DNA of 64,000 nt from Erwinia tracheiphila (GCF_021365465.1 NZ_CP089932.1:1178001-1242000), one strand, 5' to 3'; positions 44,218 to 53,377 are shown, counted from the stretch's first letter. Notes: a model not told the origin generated them from the letters alone. Translations and numbers: made by a program.

Positions 44218-44850
44218 ATGAAAAAAACAATTCTCGTCTCTTCCCTGGCAGCACTCATGCTGACCGGGTGCGTTACTCAGCAGCCACTGCAGCAGCGCGA
44301 TATTTCCCCTATCACGCCTTCGGTTACCGTCACCCGCAACGTTCAACCGGTCAGCCCGGATGCTTACGGGCAGGTGCCGGAGGTCGTGCGCTATGACCGT
44401 TATTTACTGGTCAGCACCGACCCGGCGGCCGTTCAGCGTGATCCGCTCTCGCAAATCATCGATATCCGTATTCCGGCATCAGTAAAACCGACGGTGGCTG
44501 ACGCGTTGCGATATGCGCTGCGCCAGTCGGGCTATTCACTGTGCGCGACCGGACCGGCAAACGGCGTGCTGTACCGCCAGGCGCTGCCGGCGGTGCAGTA
44601 CCAGCTGGGGCCGATGCGTTTGCGTACTGCCCTGCAAGTGTTGGCCGGCCCCGCGTGGCAGCTTGAGGTAGACGACGTACAGCGTGTTGTTTGCCACAGT
44701 TTGCGTGACGGGTATCAGTTGCCGGCGACACAGCTTCCGCCGGTGGCGGTGGCGCCAGCCAGGGCGGTTTCAGCGCATCCTGCTGCGACGGTCATTGCAC
44801 CTCAGCCCGTTAACGCGGTACCGACAACCGGCGGGTGGCTGAAAAAATGA
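44218..44850 (+). CDS. PilL N-terminal-like lipoprotein (TIGR03748 family)
   Basis: 210 residues; lipoprotein signal ending LMLTGC. SPDAYGQVPEVVRYDRYLLVSTDPAAVQRDPLSQIIDIRIPASVKPTVADALRYALRQSGYSLC is the conserved region of conjugative PilL N-terminal proteins (TIGR03748), followed by a secretin-N-like part and a Pro/Ala-rich tail. It is an outer-membrane/periplasmic component at the head of the ICE secretion operon. Other type IV pilus genes (pilM-V) that can follow are absent here. Its stop overlaps the next start. Confidence 0.85.
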   Translation: MKKTILVSSLAALMLTGCVTQQPLQQRDISPITPSVTVTRNVQPVSPDAYGQVPEVVRYDRYLLVSTDPAAVQRDPLSQIIDIRIPASVKPTVADALRYALRQSGYSLCATGPANGVLYRQALPAVQYQLGPMRLRTALQVLAGPAWQLEVDDVQRVVCHSLRDGYQLPATQLPPVAVAPARAVSAHPAATVIAPQPVNAVPTTGGWLKK

Positions 44851-45589
44851 CTGAGCATAATGACGAAATGATGCCGATGACACCGGCAAAAAAAGGGTTG
44901 CTGCGAAGCCAAACCTTCTGGGGGCAACGGCCGGCGTCGTTGTTGTCCTGGTTGCAGGCCTTGTCGGCTCAGGGACTATCAGGCATGTGGACCAGCGTAT
45001 TGCCCTGCTTGAGCAGGCACAGAAAGCACTGGCGCCGCAGGATGGCATGAACGCTATGGCCGATGAGCTTCAGGCGCAGGCTAAACAGCTTAAAAGCCTG
45101 GCTGAGCGTCAGGACTCGCTCATGCGGCAGGTTGGGGCGCTGACGCTAACCAATGGGCTACCGTAGAAACTTGAGCAGCAGCTGCAGGCGCAACAGGTCG
45201 AGCTGAATGCGTTGAAAGACAGCATTGAGTCTGTGAAAAAGTCAGCGACTGAAAAGCCTGTACCGACTGTAGCCCCCTCAACGGACGTACCCGCCGCACC
45301 TTCAGCCACCGCCAAAATCATCCCAAAGCACAAGCCCACGCCAATCAAATCCTCCCCGCGTAATGCGGTACCTCGTGTGGCGCGCAAAGCGCCATTCGTG
45401 CTGACCGGGGTGGAGCAGCGCGGGACATCGGCCTTTGCGGCTGTGGCGCCGCTGGGGTTCAGTGATTTGTCGCAGGTGCGGTTAATCGGGGAAGGGGAGT
45501 CGGTCGCCGGCTGGACCCTGGTCAGTGCCGGCTATGGGCAGGCGACATTTCGTGTGAACGGCCGCCTGCAGACCGTCAGCGCTCAGTAA
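44847..45589 (+). pseudogene. Membrane-anchored coiled-coil ICE protein, frameshifted and with an amber codon
   Basis: The ATG at 44847 overlaps the PilL-like stop. After ~20 codons one base is missing (A7 at 44888-44894 or G5 at 44920-44924); the correct frame then gives ATAGVVVVLVAGLVGSG (transmembrane) and a coiled coil QAQAKQLKSLAERQDSLMRQ. An in-frame TAG stands at 45164-45166 (LP-stop-KLEQQL, probably formerly CAG). The rest is open to 45589 with a conserved end LIGEGESVAGWTLVSAGYGQATFRVNG. A hypothetical gene of this sort occurs here in SPI-7-type operons. Two independent lesions argue for loss of function. Confidence 0.75.
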
Positions 45590-45596
45590 GGAGAAG

Positions 45597-46310
45597 ATGA
45601 TGAAACTGAAATACAGCGTGATTGCCCTGATGCTGCTGAGCCCGTTATCACAGGCAGCGCAGCAGACGACGATTGAGAACAGCCAGTCTACCCTGAGCGA
45701 GATTCAGCAGAGCCAGGCCAACAAGACGGCGCAGCAGGGCAGGCAGTGGGGCCTCAGTGGGGAAGAGTACCAGCGTTATCAGCAGTTGATGGATGGCCCT
45801 CGCGGGACGCAGTCTCCGGGGCTTGATCCGTTAACTGCCCTTGGCATCGAGGCACAGAGCGATGCCGAACGTAAAAAGTACGCGCAGCTGTGGGTAAAGC
45901 AGGAGTTCGCCCGCACCGAGAAAGAACTCAAGTTCCAGCGTGAGGTAGATGCGGCCTGGCAGCGCCTTGGTGTGTTACCGGTGAACATGGGGAATGCGGC
46001 CGGTATCGCACATGACACCGGCGGGCGACTGGCGTTGTTCGTGCAAGCGAAGGACTGCGGTCAGTGTGATGCACGACTGGCGGCGGTGCTGGCAGATAAT
46101 CGGCCGGTCGACATTTACCTGGTTGACAGCAAGGGTAATGACAGTCTGCTGCGCGAGTGGGCGAAGGCGCATCACATTCCCGTCGACAAGGTGCGCGCAC
46201 GTCAAATCACGCTCAATCATGACGGTGGCCGCTGGATGAAATTCGGCAACGGCCTGATGCCGGTGGTGCTGCAACAAGGGGAAAACGGATGGACACTCGC
46301 CGCGTTCTGA
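45597..46310 (+). CDS. ICE conjugation protein, TIGR03759 family
   Basis: 237 residues with a signal peptide (YSVIALMLLSPLSQAA). WGLSGEEYQRYQQLMDGPRGTQSPGLDPLTALGIEAQSDAERKKYAQLWVKQE and the thioredoxin-like CGQCDARL region are the TIGR03759 (PFL_4693) signature. A periplasmic assembly factor with possible redox activity through the CxxC. The next gene starts inside its 3' end. ATG behind AAGGAGAAG. Confidence 0.88.
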   Translation: MMKLKYSVIALMLLSPLSQAAQQTTIENSQSTLSEIQQSQANKTAQQGRQWGLSGEEYQRYQQLMDGPRGTQSPGLDPLTALGIEAQSDAERKKYAQLWVKQEFARTEKELKFQREVDAAWQRLGVLPVNMGNAAGIAHDTGGRLALFVQAKDCGQCDARLAAVLADNRPVDIYLVDSKGNDSLLREWAKAHHIPVDKVRARQITLNHDGGRWMKFGNGLMPVVLQQGENGWTLAAF

Positions 46311-46981
46311 CCCGGGGGCTGTTGCCCTTGCTTGCCCTCCTCACCGTTGTGAGCGGTGGCGTCGTTCATGCTGCTACCCAACAGGTGCCTTCCGGTTACC
46401 GGGAGGTGGCGCTGCGTCACGGGGTGCCGCCGGAGTCCCTGTATTCGGTGGCGCTGGCCGAGACATCGATGGCGCCGAAAAGCATCATCTTGGTGACCCG
46501 CGGGGCCGGCCCGGCCCCGGATGTGGAGCGTCCCTGGCCCTGGACCATTAACGTGGCCGGCAAAGGGTATCGTTACGCCAGCCGCCTGCAGGCCTGGGAA
46601 GCGCTGCAGCACTTTTTGAAAACGCATCCTCGCAAGCGCATCGATGTCGGGATTGCCTAGGTCAATCTGGGCTGGAACGGCCATCACTTCACGTCGACCT
46701 GGGAGGCGTTTGACCCTTACACCAACCTCAACGCGGTAGCGGCCATCCTGCGGGAATGCTATGACCGTAATCCCGGAAGCTGGCTGGTTGCCGCCGGGTG
46801 CTATCACCACCCCGCCGGCGGCGCCCCGGCAGCCCGGTATAAATCCATCGTGAGTGGCAAGCTGGCACGCCTGAATGGCAGGGGGACCGCCCCGGTCAGG
46901 GGAGCCCGTACAACTCCCACGGCTACGGTGTTACCGGCACAAACGGCGGCGCTGACCTGGATTGAACCACGGAACCCATAA
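46289..46981 (+). pseudogene. Lytic transglycosylase of the ICE operon, interrupted by an amber codon
   Basis: Signal peptide, then REVALRHGVPPESLYSVALAETSM with the catalytic Glu of the SLT fold. At 46658-46660 a TAG interrupts ...KRIDVGIA-stop-VNLGWNGHHF; the family has Gln here (GIAQVNLGW), so CAG to TAG is the likely change. The frame is otherwise open to 46981 (231 codons), including CYDRNPGSWLVAAGCYHHP. The enzyme opens peptidoglycan for the secretion channel. With the stop only 123 residues are made unless the host suppresses UAG. Confidence 0.82.
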
Positions 46982-46983
46982 TC

Positions 46984-47508
46984 ATGAAAAAAATGAATTT
47001 TCTGCTGTTCGGCCTGAGTCTGGTGACCACCACGGCATTGGCCAACCTGAACGTGATCGCCGATGTCGGTGGCGATGACGCATCACCTTATTTTGAGGGG
47101 ATTAATCGGCAGGGTGTCGCGGCAGCGCCGCCGGCCATGCCGCAAGCCCCTGCCTCTGCTGATGAAGTTGAAGTGACCGTATTGCCGGTGATGACACCGG
47201 AGCTGACGCCGGGTGTGGTAGAGGCGCGCCCGCTGCAACTGCCCGGGATTGGTTCGCTGTTTATTGTGGGTGATGACGATGCCAGTCGTCTCTGGCTGCA
47301 GGCGAATGCGGAACAACTCAAATCCCGGCATGCTGCGGGTCTCGTCGTTAACGTCAGTAACCTGCCTGCACTGCAGGCACTGCGTGAGCTGGCGCCGGGG
47401 GTACCGATGGCGCCGGCCTCCGGCAGTGAGTTGGCGCGCCGGCTGCAGCTGTCGAATTACCCGGTACTCATCACTGATACCGGTTTGTCCCAGCAGGTCA
47501 CACCATGA
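46984..47508 (+). CDS. ICE conjugation protein, TIGR03765 family
   Basis: 174 residues with a signal peptide (MNFLLFGLSLVTTTALA). NLNVIADVGGDDASPYFEGIN at the mature N-terminus and LFIVGDDDASRLWLQANAEQLKSRHAAGLVVNV identify the PFL_4695/TIGR03765 family, a periplasmic protein of unknown detail. Its stop overlaps the start of the endonuclease-like gene. Confidence 0.87.
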   Translation: MKKMNFLLFGLSLVTTTALANLNVIADVGGDDASPYFEGINRQGVAAAPPAMPQAPASADEVEVTVLPVMTPELTPGVVEARPLQLPGIGSLFIVGDDDASRLWLQANAEQLKSRHAAGLVVNVSNLPALQALRELAPGVPMAPASGSELARRLQLSNYPVLITDTGLSQQVTP

Positions 47509-48140
47509 TATCGGCGCAACACATCGCCGCAGCATTAATGGTAAACCCTGTGCTGACGGTTGTGCTGGTTGTGTTGTTTGTTGCTGTTATGGTGGGGCTG
47601 AACTGCCGTGGCCGGGAGACAGCCAGCCGTCGGCGCCACCGCCGATATCAGGCGACGGCCACGCGGGTACTGGCGCGCTTACCGCTGCTGGGCGGTGATG
47701 GCCAGCGTCTGGCCTATCTGCGCAAAATCAACCCCTATGTATTTGAAGAGCTGTTGCTTCTGGCGTTTGAACGTCAGGGGTATGCAGTTATCCGCAATAC
47801 CTCCTACAGCAGCGACGGCGGTCTGGACGGTCAGGTCATCATCGGTGACCAAAAATACCTGATCCAGGCCAAACGTTACGGCCGGGCTATCACACCGTCC
47901 CATATCACGAGTTTTGGTGCGTTGCTGCGACATCACCATTGCGACGGTTTTTTCATTCATACCGGCCGTACCGGCCAGTTGAGCCGGGTGTTGTTGCAGA
48001 ACCATCCCCACGTCCACCTGGTCAGTGGCCGAAAGCTGCTTGCGTTGCTTGCCGGCAATACAGAGTGGCTGTCTTTTTTATCCGGAAATACGGTAACCAA
48101 ACGGAGTATATCCCATGTCTCTGAAGGGAGAGTGTCATGA
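47505..48140 (+). CDS. Membrane-anchored restriction-endonuclease-like protein (Mrr_cat type)
   Basis: 211 residues. One N-terminal transmembrane helix (VLTVVLVVLFVAVMVGL), then a PD-(D/E)xK fold: FEELLLLAFERQGYAVIRNTSYSSDGGLDGQVIIGDQKYLIQAKRYG with catalytic Asp (GLDG) and QAK, plus ITPSHITSFGALLRHHHCDGFFIHTG. Genes of this type occur in this position in related ICEs, next to the coupling protein. A membrane-bound nuclease in a DNA-transfer operon suggests processing or surveillance of the passing strand, but that is inference. Confidence 0.82.
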   Translation: MISAQHIAAALMVNPVLTVVLVVLFVAVMVGLNCRGRETASRRRHRRYQATATRVLARLPLLGGDGQRLAYLRKINPYVFEELLLLAFERQGYAVIRNTSYSSDGGLDGQVIIGDQKYLIQAKRYGRAITPSHITSFGALLRHHHCDGFFIHTGRTGQLSRVLLQNHPHVHLVSGRKLLALLAGNTEWLSFLSGNTVTKRSISHVSEGRVS

Positions 48141-48910
48141 ACGACAAGCCTTTTATTGAGCTCGTGTCAGCGAATAAGCCGGCCTGGGCCGATACGCAGA
48201 TTGAGCCCTGGAGTCGGGTTGGGTACCGGCAGGCCGAAGATTTTATCACCCGTCATTACTGGACTGATCGGGGGAGCCTTAATGTGTTCCGTATCGTGGG
48301 CACCGACCACCCGCAGTATGCCGGGATGAGCTGGCTTGACCTGTTGCACCGGGGCAAACGCATGGATATCAACATCCCGCTTATTGAAAGCAACCCGGAT
48401 TATTACACCGAAGCCACACAACCCCATAACGGGATGAGCTTTGTCAGCCTGGACGGACTGGACTGGTATGTTAGCGCGGATGGCAATCACCGCAGCTGCC
48501 TGGCGCGTTTTTATTTCCATCTGCTGGGGTATGGCGTGACGCAACTACACAATGTCTCTCTGAGCCAGTATCAGGTCGACCACGCATTTATGACAGCGTG
48601 TGAGGCCCTGTCAGCTATGGTGTCGGTATTGCGGTCGCGGGGCGTGTATCTGGCACTGTCAGCACGCCGGGTGTCGGTTTCCCGTGATGATACTCCCGGC
48701 TGGAAAGTGGACACCTGGCACACTGAGGTTACGGTGACACTGGATGATACGACCGGCAATGACGGGGAGCAGCGGTTTGTCCTGCATCAGGCCGGGGATG
48801 CTGAGCAGTTACGTCGCCAGCTTGAAATCCGTTACCTCGAACCGGGTGCCACACCGAAGACCGTTTCCTGGTGGAAACGCCTGTTTGCTCCTGGCAAGGA
48901 GGGCGCATGA
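48137..48910 (+). CDS. ICE protein with a ParB/sulfiredoxin-like DGNHR motif
   Basis: 257 residues. The N-terminal part contains YYTEATQPHNGMSFVSLDGLDWYVSADGNHRSCLARFYFHLLGYG, where DGNHR plus the following helix resembles ParB/Srx N-terminal nucleotide-binding domains. The C-terminal half is beta-rich and ends WWKRLFAP. Coupled to both the endonuclease-like and traD genes. Such a gene is found here in SPI-7-like operons; the biochemical role is not known to me. Confidence 0.7.
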   Translation: MNDKPFIELVSANKPAWADTQIEPWSRVGYRQAEDFITRHYWTDRGSLNVFRIVGTDHPQYAGMSWLDLLHRGKRMDINIPLIESNPDYYTEATQPHNGMSFVSLDGLDWYVSADGNHRSCLARFYFHLLGYGVTQLHNVSLSQYQVDHAFMTACEALSAMVSVLRSRGVYLALSARRVSVSRDDTPGWKVDTWHTEVTVTLDDTTGNDGEQRFVLHQAGDAEQLRRQLEIRYLEPGATPKTVSWWKRLFAPGKEGA

Positions 48911-51021
48911 GTAATCGCCATGTGATGGAAGCGCTGCTGCGCCCGGCGGTAGAATTGAATACCGCGATCGTTGCCGGTGCTGCGGCTGCGATTTGTTTTG
49001 TTGCTCCCTGGTCGGTCGCCCTGGCGCCGTCAGTGAGTTATGTCACCGCCGGCGGGTTTGCTGTTCTGTCCGCAGTACGAGCACGGCAGGGCCTGCGGGT
49101 GGTCCGTTATCGCCGTAATCTGCGTCGGTTACCGCGCTATGTCATGGAAAGCCGACAGATCCCGGTGAGCAGGCAGCGGCTGTTCCTGGGGCGGGGTTTC
49201 CGTTGGCAGCAAAAGCACACCCAGCGCCTGATGGATACCCGTCGGCCGGAAGTGGAAAAATATGTCCAACCGCCGCAGTTGTACCAGATGGCGCGCCGTC
49301 TGGAGCTCAAAACCGAATACACCCTGCCATGGTTGTCCCAGCTGCTGCGCAAGGACTCCCCGCTGAACCCGGTGCGGCCGTTGCCACCGGTTGGAGGAAA
49401 CCCGGCCATTCACGGCATTGAACCCGATGAGCTTGATGTCTCGATGGCGCTGGGCGAACGTGTGGGCCACAGCCTGGTGCTGGGCACTACCCGCGTAGGC
49501 AAGACCCGCCTGGCAGAGCTGCTTATCACCCAGGATATACGCCGCTGCGATATCACCATCGTGTTTGATCCAAAAGGGGATGCTGACCTGCTGCGGCGTG
49601 TCTGGGCTGAAGCCCACCGCGCCGGTCGCGGGGAAGAGCTGTTCATCTTCCATCTGGGCTGGCCGGATATCTCGGCACGCTATAACGCCGTTGGACGTTT
49701 TGAACGCGTCTCTGAGGTCGCTGGCCGTATCTCCGGGCAGTTGAGCGGGGAGGGCAATAGTGCTGCGTTCCGTGAGTTTGCCTGGCGATTCGTCAATATT
49801 GTGGCGCGTGCCCTGGTCGCGTTGGGGCAGCGTCCGGACTATCAGTTGATCACCCGGTATGTGAACAACATCAGTGAACTGTATGAGACCTACGCGAAGA
49901 AAGTGATAGAAGCACGTATGCCGGCGCTGCAGCAACAAATCGACAACAGCCTGCAGGTACTGACGGAGGACGATGTACCGCGCAATATGCAGGGCCAGCC
50001 GAACGCGATAAAAATCATGGCGGTGGAAATGGCGCTGAGTTCCGAGGCCGGCAAGCAGCTGTATGACCCCATTCTCGATGGCCTGCGGTCAGCCGTCCGT
50101 TATGACCGTACCTACTTCGATAAAATTGTGGCGTCCCTGTTGCCGCTGCTGGAAAAACTTACCACTGGCAAGACCGCCGAACTCCTGGCGCCAAACTATA
50201 TGGATATGAGCGATCCGAGGCCCATTTTTGACTGGGAGCAGGTCATCCGCAAGCGCGGTATTGTCTACGTGGGGTTGGATGCCTTGTCGGACGGGGTGGT
50301 CGCCTCTGCCGTCGGCAACAGCATGTTTGCCGACCTGGTGTCGGTGGCCGGCCATATCTATAAACACGGCATGCACGGCGGGTTGCCGACCCGGGCAGAC
50401 GGTAAACTGCCGATCAACCTGCACTGTGACGAGTTCAATGAGTTGATGGGGGACGAATTTATCCCTCTTATCAACAAAGGTGGTGGCGCCGGTATGCAGG
50501 TGACGGCCTACACGCAAACCGAGTCGGATATCGAGGCGCGCATCGGCAGTACCGCCAAGGCGGCTCAGGTCACGGGGAACTTCAATACCCTGATCATGCT
50601 CCGCGTGCGTGAGAACCGGACCGCGCAGTTACTCACCACACAGTTGCCGGAAGTGGATATCTACACCAAAACCTTGGTATCAGGGCATGCCGATACGGCC
50701 GATGTGGAGAAGGGACAGGATTTTACTTCCAATACCCAGGACCGCGTCGGTACCGTAAAAGCCCCACTGCTTGCCCCGGCGGATGTGATTAACCTGCCGA
50801 AAGGACAGGCGTTCGCGCTACTGGAAGGCGGTCAACTGTGGAAAATTCGGATGCCGCTGCCCAGCGGTGACAGGGATGATGCGCTTATGCCTGCCAACCT
50901 GCAGAAGATTGCCGAGGAGATGCAGCGCAACTATCGTACCAGCGAGTCCTGGTGGTCAGCCAGCACGGTAATGCCGGATGTTGCCATCCAAGGAGGGCTG
51001 AATGCCACAAACGGTGAATAA
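48907..51021 (+). CDS. traD: Type IV coupling protein TraD (TIGR03743 family)
   Basis: 704 residues from ATG 48907, which overlaps the previous stop. Two N-terminal transmembrane segments (IVAGAAAAICFVAPWSVALAPS region), Walker A GTTRVGKT (about 193-200), Walker B IVFDPKGDADLL, and the conserved LHCDEFNELMGDEFIPLINKGGGAGMQVTAYTQTESDIEARIG. This hexameric ATPase links the relaxosome to the channel and pumps DNA. Intact. The relaxase it would serve is not in the window. Confidence 0.93.
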   Translation: MSNRHVMEALLRPAVELNTAIVAGAAAAICFVAPWSVALAPSVSYVTAGGFAVLSAVRARQGLRVVRYRRNLRRLPRYVMESRQIPVSRQRLFLGRGFRWQQKHTQRLMDTRRPEVEKYVQPPQLYQMARRLELKTEYTLPWLSQLLRKDSPLNPVRPLPPVGGNPAIHGIEPDELDVSMALGERVGHSLVLGTTRVGKTRLAELLITQDIRRCDITIVFDPKGDADLLRRVWAEAHRAGRGEELFIFHLGWPDISARYNAVGRFERVSEVAGRISGQLSGEGNSAAFREFAWRFVNIVARALVALGQRPDYQLITRYVNNISELYETYAKKVIEARMPALQQQIDNSLQVLTEDDVPRNMQGQPNAIKIMAVEMALSSEAGKQLYDPILDGLRSAVRYDRTYFDKIVASLLPLLEKLTTGKTAELLAPNYMDMSDPRPIFDWEQVIRKRGIVYVGLDALSDGVVASAVGNSMFADLVSVAGHIYKHGMHGGLPTRADGKLPINLHCDEFNELMGDEFIPLINKGGGAGMQVTAYTQTESDIEARIGSTAKAAQVTGNFNTLIMLRVRENRTAQLLTTQLPEVDIYTKTLVSGHADTADVEKGQDFTSNTQDRVGTVKAPLLAPADVINLPKGQAFALLEGGQLWKIRMPLPSGDRDDALMPANLQKIAEEMQRNYRTSESWWSASTVMPDVAIQGGLNATNGE

Positions 51022-51760
51022 TCAGCCTCAGCAGCCCGTACAACCCCGCAAACATGGGCTGTTATACAACCTGCTGTGGGGCTGGCCATGGATGCTGATC
51101 GGGATGTTTTTTGCCTCGTTGTTTGTGAGCCTGGTGATTGAATATGTCGGGATGGCCTTCTTCTGGCCAGAGCTGGGTGCGTCGCACAGTGAAGCCGTGA
51201 TGAACACCGAGTTGGGGTACCTGTCATCGGAGTTTACGCGCAGCTTGCTGCTGTCTGAACCTTCGGTGACTGTCACCCGCTGGATTATGATGGCGTATCA
51301 ATGGACCTTCGTGGACAGTGGCTTTTTGGACTGGATTAAGCAGGCGTATGACACCCAGGTACACAGCCAGAATGCGGTTGCCAGGGAGCTGAACAGTTGG
51401 AGTGGTTGGTTGGCCGCCACGCTCAAAGAGTACCTGGTGGCGACGGTCTATGTCACCGTCATCACCCTGGTGCGGACGACTATTTTGGTGCTATCTATCC
51501 CGCTGTTTATACTGGTGGTGTTAGTCGCGTTGACGGAAGGCCTGGGGCGGCGTGATGTTCGGCGTTATGGTGCCGGCTATGAATCGAGCTTTGTCTACCA
51601 TCATGCTAAACGCATGGTAAAGCCAGCAGTGTACATCCCCTGCATGCTGTATCTGTCGTGGTCAACGGCGGTATACCCCAATCTGCTGTTGTTGCCGGCG
51701 GCTATTTTGCTCGGTGTTGCGGTGACAGTGACCACGGCCTCCTTCAAAAAATACCTGTAG
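51002..51760 (+). CDS. ICE membrane protein, TIGR03747 family
   Basis: 252 residues, overlapping traD by 20 bases. Four hydrophobic segments: WPWMLIGMFFASLFVSLVIEYVG, a middle pair around VATVYVTVITLVRTTILVLSIPLFILVVLVAL, and a last one LLLLPAAILLGVAVTVT. GLGRRDVRRYGAGYESSFVYHHAKR between them is the TIGR03747 hallmark. Partner of TraD in this ICE type. The 234 bases after it hold no gene that I can support. Confidence 0.88.
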   Translation: MPQTVNNQPQQPVQPRKHGLLYNLLWGWPWMLIGMFFASLFVSLVIEYVGMAFFWPELGASHSEAVMNTELGYLSSEFTRSLLLSEPSVTVTRWIMMAYQWTFVDSGFLDWIKQAYDTQVHSQNAVARELNSWSGWLAATLKEYLVATVYVTVITLVRTTILVLSIPLFILVVLVALTEGLGRRDVRRYGAGYESSFVYHHAKRMVKPAVYIPCMLYLSWSTAVYPNLLLLPAAILLGVAVTVTTASFKKYL

Positions 51761-51994
51761 CCCTGAAAACCGGGCTGGACGGCGGCGTACAAAACTGGCT
51801 TTTGTGCGCTGCCGTCAGCAGACAAGGCGCGTAGCGGCGCGTCAGTTGATTACAACTCCTCTGAATAGATTCAGCCTCCCCGGCCCCCCGAAGTGAGTAA
51901 AAATTATCAAAATTCCATAAAGAGTTATCCACTGACCTCTCGCCCCATCTATCGCACCCTGACAGCACCCTAAATCGTTAAGGAGTGCTTGTGT

Positions 51995-52324
51995 ATGACT
52001 ATCTCCGTTGTTCGCGGTCTCGGTGCCAGCTGTTTGCTGGGAATGACTCTCCTGACCGCACTGCCTGCCCAGGCTGCTGAAAAAGATGAGCTGGCTTCTG
52101 CCCAGCGCATGTTGATTCAGGTGCAGGCGGCGCTTGAACGTGCACGTGTTGCCGCCGTTCAGGCTGATCCGTCTGAGCGTGGCCGTTTCTTCTTTGACTA
52201 TGCCCGCGCCACTGCCGACCTCAAGACCATCAATGCCGGTATCGATCGTTACCTCGAGCCTTCACGCGCGCAACCCCGTGATGGCAGCGCCGTGGCCGGC
52301 AACTACCGGCGGGAGCGTCCCTGA
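51995..52324 (+). CDS. RAQPRD-family ICE protein
   Basis: 109 residues; I choose ATG 51995, nine bases after AGGAG, over a TTG slightly upstream. Signal peptide ends AQAA. QRMLIQVQAALERARVAAVQADPSERGRFFFDYARATADLKTINAGIDRYLEPSRAQPRD contains the name-giving RAQPRD (TIGR01690). Small periplasmic helical protein with unknown role; it begins a new run of tightly spaced genes. Confidence 0.9.
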   Translation: MTISVVRGLGASCLLGMTLLTALPAQAAEKDELASAQRMLIQVQAALERARVAAVQADPSERGRFFFDYARATADLKTINAGIDRYLEPSRAQPRDGSAVAGNYRRERP

Positions 52325-52566
52325 TGGCCATGACCGGTGCACAGGAACAGGCCTTCAATGCGGCGAGCGGTGGGATTGAAGTCAATATCCTGTCGCTGAT
52401 TTGCATCGGCGGCTTGCTGGCTACGCTGTTTGTTTGGGCGGCCTGGGCACTGATCGATGTGTACCAGGGGTGGAGCAACGAAAAAGTACGGAATGGGGCA
52501 CTGGTTCACTTCGTCATCAAAACCGTTCTTTTGTTGGTTGTCTCGATTTGGATGTTTGCCAGCTGA
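52324..52566 (+). CDS. ICE membrane protein, TIGR03758 family
   Basis: 80 residues. Two transmembrane segments (ILSLICIGGLLATLFVWAAWALID and VHFVIKTVLLLVVSIWMFAS) joined by YQGWSNEKVRNGA. Size and pattern fit TIGR03758, a pilin-like or channel subunit. It starts at the stop of the RAQPRD gene. Confidence 0.87.
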   Translation: MAMTGAQEQAFNAASGGIEVNILSLICIGGLLATLFVWAAWALIDVYQGWSNEKVRNGALVHFVIKTVLLLVVSIWMFAS

Positions 52567-52633
52567 CCTGACCTGAGCGCGACGCAGGACAGTTTTACAC
52601 GTTGTTATTTTCACACTGCAAAAGGAAAGTTTT

Positions 52634-52999
52634 ATGAATGCTGTAGTTGGTTTTTTCCGTCATTTATCTGCCCGAGTCACGGTGGCGACTTCCCTGGCCT
52701 ATGCCGCCAGTCAGCCGGCACAAGCGGCCTTACCCTCTGTTGAACCCCCGTCCTCCGGTGGTGGTGGTGGTCTGATGGATACCATCAAAGGCTATTTCCA
52801 GGATGGGATCATCATTATTGGTTTGGTCGCTGCTGCGGTGGCCTTCCTGATTGTCGCCAATGCCGCCATTCACACCTTTGCTGAAGTACGTGATGGCAAA
52901 GCAACCTGGGCCAAGTTCGGCGCCATTGTGTTGGTCGGTGTGGTGCTGTTGGTGACTGTTATTTGGCTGGTTGGCAAGTCTGCCGAAATCCTGTTCTAA
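52634..52999 (+). CDS. ICE pilin-like protein, TIGR03745 family
   Basis: 121 residues. Long signal ending AQA-AL; mature part has a Gly-rich stretch (PPSSGGGGGLMDTIKGYFQDG) and two transmembrane helices (IIIIGLVAAAVAFLIVANAAIHTF and IVLVGVVLLVTVIWLVGKSAEILF), the usual layout of conjugative pilins. Probable major pilus subunit. Good AAAGGAAAG site upstream. Confidence 0.88.
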   Translation: MNAVVGFFRHLSARVTVATSLAYAASQPAQAALPSVEPPSSGGGGGLMDTIKGYFQDGIIIIGLVAAAVAFLIVANAAIHTFAEVRDGKATWAKFGAIVLVGVVLLVTVIWLVGKSAEILF

Positions 53000-53011
53000 G
53001 GGGGGCCTGCG

Positions 53012-53377
53012 ATGCAGACTATCCGTTTTTTGCCTGACCGTCTTAACGCTGAACCTGTTGTCTTCCGGGGCTTTACCACCCCGGAAATGGGGTTGGCGGC
53101 GTTGGCGGGTGTAGGGCTGGGTCTGCTCGTGTCGTTGCCTTTTTTCCCCCTTGCCGGCTGGGTTGTGATACCCACCGGCATGGTGGTGACACCCCTCCTC
53201 GTCATCTGGTTTGGTGGCAGCCGGCTGACGCGCCTTAATCGCGGTAAACCGGAGAATTATATCTGGCAGCGCCTCGAGGCGCGTAAACGTCGCATGGGGT
53301 GGGGTGATCCCACCCTGATTATCGACAAACAGGGCTGGTCGTTGCGTCGCAGCCGCGTTGTAAAGAGGTCCCAATGA
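53012..53377 (+). CDS. ICE membrane protein, TIGR03750 family (TraL-like)
   Basis: 121 residues. IRFLPDRLNAEPVVFRGFTTPEMGLAALAGVGLGLLVSLPFFPLAGWVVIPTGMVVTPLLVIWFGG (two adjacent transmembrane segments) and NRGKPENYIWQRLEAR match TIGR03750, comparable with TraL/VirB3. Twelve bases after the pilin-like gene, and overlaps the next gene by four bases. Confidence 0.9.
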   Translation: MQTIRFLPDRLNAEPVVFRGFTTPEMGLAALAGVGLGLLVSLPFFPLAGWVVIPTGMVVTPLLVIWFGGSRLTRLNRGKPENYIWQRLEARKRRMGWGDPTLIIDKQGWSLRRSRVVKRSQ

